Part shown: positions 62,680-64,000 of the stretch, piece after piece
Numbering within the stretch: the first letter of the stretch is position 1
Layout: every line of letters starts with the position of its first letter
Source of the DNA: Pseudoalteromonas sp. '520P1 No. 423'
GTDB taxonomy: Bacteria; Pseudomonadota; Gammaproteobacteria; Enterobacterales; Alteromonadaceae
Reading direction: 5' to 3'
Assembly: GCF_001269985.1 (NCBI RefSeq)
Contig: NZ_BBZB01000002.1
Coordinates: forward strand, 1,252,680-1,316,679
DNA: 64,000 bases
Notes under the pieces: generated by a model
The model's database searches: none
What the model was told of the DNA's origin: nothing
Seen by the model: the letters and a program-made list of their open reading frames with translations, nothing else
Made by a program: the position numbers and the translations under genes

Positions 62680-64000
62680 TTAATTCATTGTCACTGTGAT
62701 GCTTACACCTGAGTAATTACTTGTGGTACTTGCATCAATATAACGCCAACCTCTATGTGCTGTTACAGTAAAGCTTTCATTGTTACCTACTGTTGAAGAC
62801 TCAGCTTGCGCATTTGCTGCTGTAGCCCAAGTGTCGGCATTAAAGTGAATATCAGCATCACCGTCTCCACCTGATGTTGATACTGTTAGTTGTGTATTGT
62901 CACTATCTATCCAAACATAAAATGAGCTTCTACCACCAGATATACACTGTGTTACACCTGAATGAAGTTGACCATAACTAATGGTTGCTGCGCCACAATG
63001 AGGTGCTGTATTAGTTGGATCTTCAGGGTACGGATCAGAATTATCACCCATTCCATCACCATCCGTATCTACCCACTCAGTCGCATCTGTTGGGAAAGCA
63101 TCTGAATTATCACCATATCCATCACCATCAGTATCTAACCATTCGGCTGGGTCATTTACAAATGCATCTGAATTATCGCCATAGCCATCACCATCAGTAT
63201 CAGTCCACTCATTTGGATCATTTGGGAATGCGTCTTGAGAATCTATTACGCCATCACCATCAGAATCTTTAGGTGTCGTTCCACCAGTTAATTGATCTGT
63301 GATCTCATAAGTATTCACGGTGTCTTTTTCAGTCATAACAGCAACACCTAAACATTGTCCTGATGTATCTGTAATTGCTGCACGACGTTTACCAAACCAT
63401 TTCCAAGTGTTAGCGCTATCGTACGTATCACCTTGTTGTAGCGTAGTAAAACCAAAGCCTTCACTCAATTGTCCAGTTTCATTATCTACTCGGTAAACTC
63501 TTACTGGTGTACTGCTTGTATTTGTAAATGAGAAATCAGCTTCAAATGGCCCTGTTAAATGTTTCTCCATTAAATCACAGCTACCTATGGTATTTGCCGC
63601 AGGAATAACTTCTGGCTCGGCAGCATTTGCAACTATTAAATCATCAATTGTGAAGTTTGCGCTTAAATTATTTAGTACACCCACACTTAAACAGTTTAAT
63701 CTCGTATCTGTCACTATAAAGCGACGATCGCCATACCAAATATCTGAAGTATAGCTTTCACCTTTAGCTAAAGTTCCGTAGCCATGATCAAATCCTGTTG
63801 CTGCACTTTCATATTTAGGTTTACCAGTTGCGTTATCAACTCTAAATAGTCTTATAGATTTGTCACTTGTATTGGTGATAGTAAATGCATGGGATTGATC
63901 TAAAATCATATGGGGCTGTGCTAAGGCACAGCTACCTAGTTCATCTTGATCTGGGATCTCTTCTGATATCACATCTTTCACTAAATCAGCTTCGATTGTA
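62680..64000 (-). CDS. C-terminal part of a secreted VHL-like / thrombospondin-3 / PPC protein (partial)
   Basis: The gene enters from the right edge; 440 residues are visible, the start is missing. Two repeats of about 110 residues (GSCALAQPHM..., GSCDLMEKHL...) each contain TNTSxxxxRxxRVDNxTG, a 'L..Gd.Y.s..W....R....D....CL.V' ending and a Cys pair, like the pVHL-beta-type domains of secreted peptidases. Then four or five thrombospondin type-3 Ca-binding repeats (DSDGDGVIDSQDAFPNDPNE, DTDGDGYGDNSDAF) and a PPC-type domain (GGDGDADIHFN). Probably an exported hydrolase, such as a metallopeptidase; the catalytic part lies outside the window. Confidence 0.85.
   Translation of the reverse strand, partial: TIEADLVKDVISEEIPDQDELGSCALAQPHMILDQSHAFTITNTSDKSIRLFRVDNATGKPKYESAATGFDHGYGTLAKGESYTSDIWYGDRRFIVTDTRLNCLSVGVLNNLSANFTIDDLIVANAAEPEVIPAANTIGSCDLMEKHLTGPFEADFSFTNTSSTPVRVYRVDNETGQLSEGFGFTTLQQGDTYDSANTWKWFGKRRAAITDTSGQCLGVAVMTEKDTVNTYEITDQLTGGTTPKDSDGDGVIDSQDAFPNDPNEWTDTDGDGYGDNSDAFVNDPAEWLDTDGDGYGDNSDAFPTDATEWVDTDGDGMGDNSDPYPEDPTNTAPHCGAATISYGQLHSGVTQCISGGRSSFYVWIDSDNTQLTVSTSGGDGDADIHFNADTWATAANAQAESSTVGNNESFTVTAHRGWRYIDASTTSNYSGVSITVTMN

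Noticed and set aside
63015..63272. Plus-strand His-rich frame opposite the thrombospondin-3 repeats
   Set aside because: It is the antisense shadow of the Asp/Gly-rich repeats of the real gene.

Overview
The window is AT-rich DNA with gene content typical of a marine gammaproteobacterium of the Alteromonadales type (Colwellia, Thalassotalea or Pseudoalteromonas relatives). Pointers are three TonB-dependent receptors, a cell-surface-signalling iron locus, a secreted S8 protease with PPC domains, a PhoA lipoprotein behind a Pho box, a BCCT transporter, an MJ1255/VC2487-type glycosyltransferase, and Fur boxes of proteobacterial type. I recognised no rRNA, tRNA or CRISPR array. Naming a genus would be inference.

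Layout. 1-3.5 kb: an aldo/keto reductase relic at the left edge, a small membrane protein, then a two-gene unit of a secreted beta-rich protein and a membrane-anchored protein whose N-terminal sheet and HEAT-like C-terminus resemble the N-terminal module of vitellogenin-type lipid-transfer proteins. 3.6-10.4 kb: Glu/Leu-type dehydrogenase, a Fur-box TonB receptor with a CxxC motif in its plug and a thioredoxin-like partner, and a CapA-type lipoprotein. 10.5-21.4 kb: a large cadherin/Ig-repeat lipoprotein, Pho-box-controlled alkaline phosphatase, TPR, GntR, GST, small conserved proteins and several relics (AraC, cupin, VOC). 21.4-29.9 kb: KpsS-like transferase, an acyl-CoA dehydrogenase relic, a divergent AraC/TonB receptor pair with a Fur box, a glycosyltransferase/PAP2 pair, dodecin, and an NrtS plus soluble chemoreceptor pair.

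30-35 kb: an ISAs1-type remnant joins two unrelated broken genes; then an OsmC-YcaO fusion, a histidine kinase relic fused to a Sel1 fragment, and a GNAT gene. 35-39 kb: BCCT transporter, GNAT, and small membrane or exported proteins. 39.2-45.8 kb: a complete FecI-FecR-TonB signalling locus with DUF3649, PepSY and DUF3325 inner-membrane genes, headed by a near-perfect Fur palindrome. 45.8-51.2 kb: relics (ICMT, PH-like, cupin, MFS, IS66), a 24-bp triplication, a cold-shock protein with an internal deletion and a WD40-like lipoprotein. 51-54 kb: MFS/AraC divergent pair. 54-56 kb: subtilisin-like exoprotease. 56.2-59.6 kb: a MacAB-like efflux operon with its own two-component system, damaged in at least three places. 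59.8-60.6 kb: a mosaic of IS66, IS630 and PstS-like fragments. 60.7-64 kb: DUF885 protein, a thioesterase and the C-terminal part of a secreted VHL-like/thrombospondin-3/PPC protein.

Two themes stand out. First, iron and phosphate acquisition is well preserved, with recognisable Fur and Pho operators. Second, the window is full of gene relics (about twenty: nonsense codons, frameshifts, deletions between short repeats, IS-mediated junctions), which points to a chromosome region under active decay. The best candidate for an undescribed system is the vitellogenin-like two-gene unit at 874-3497.
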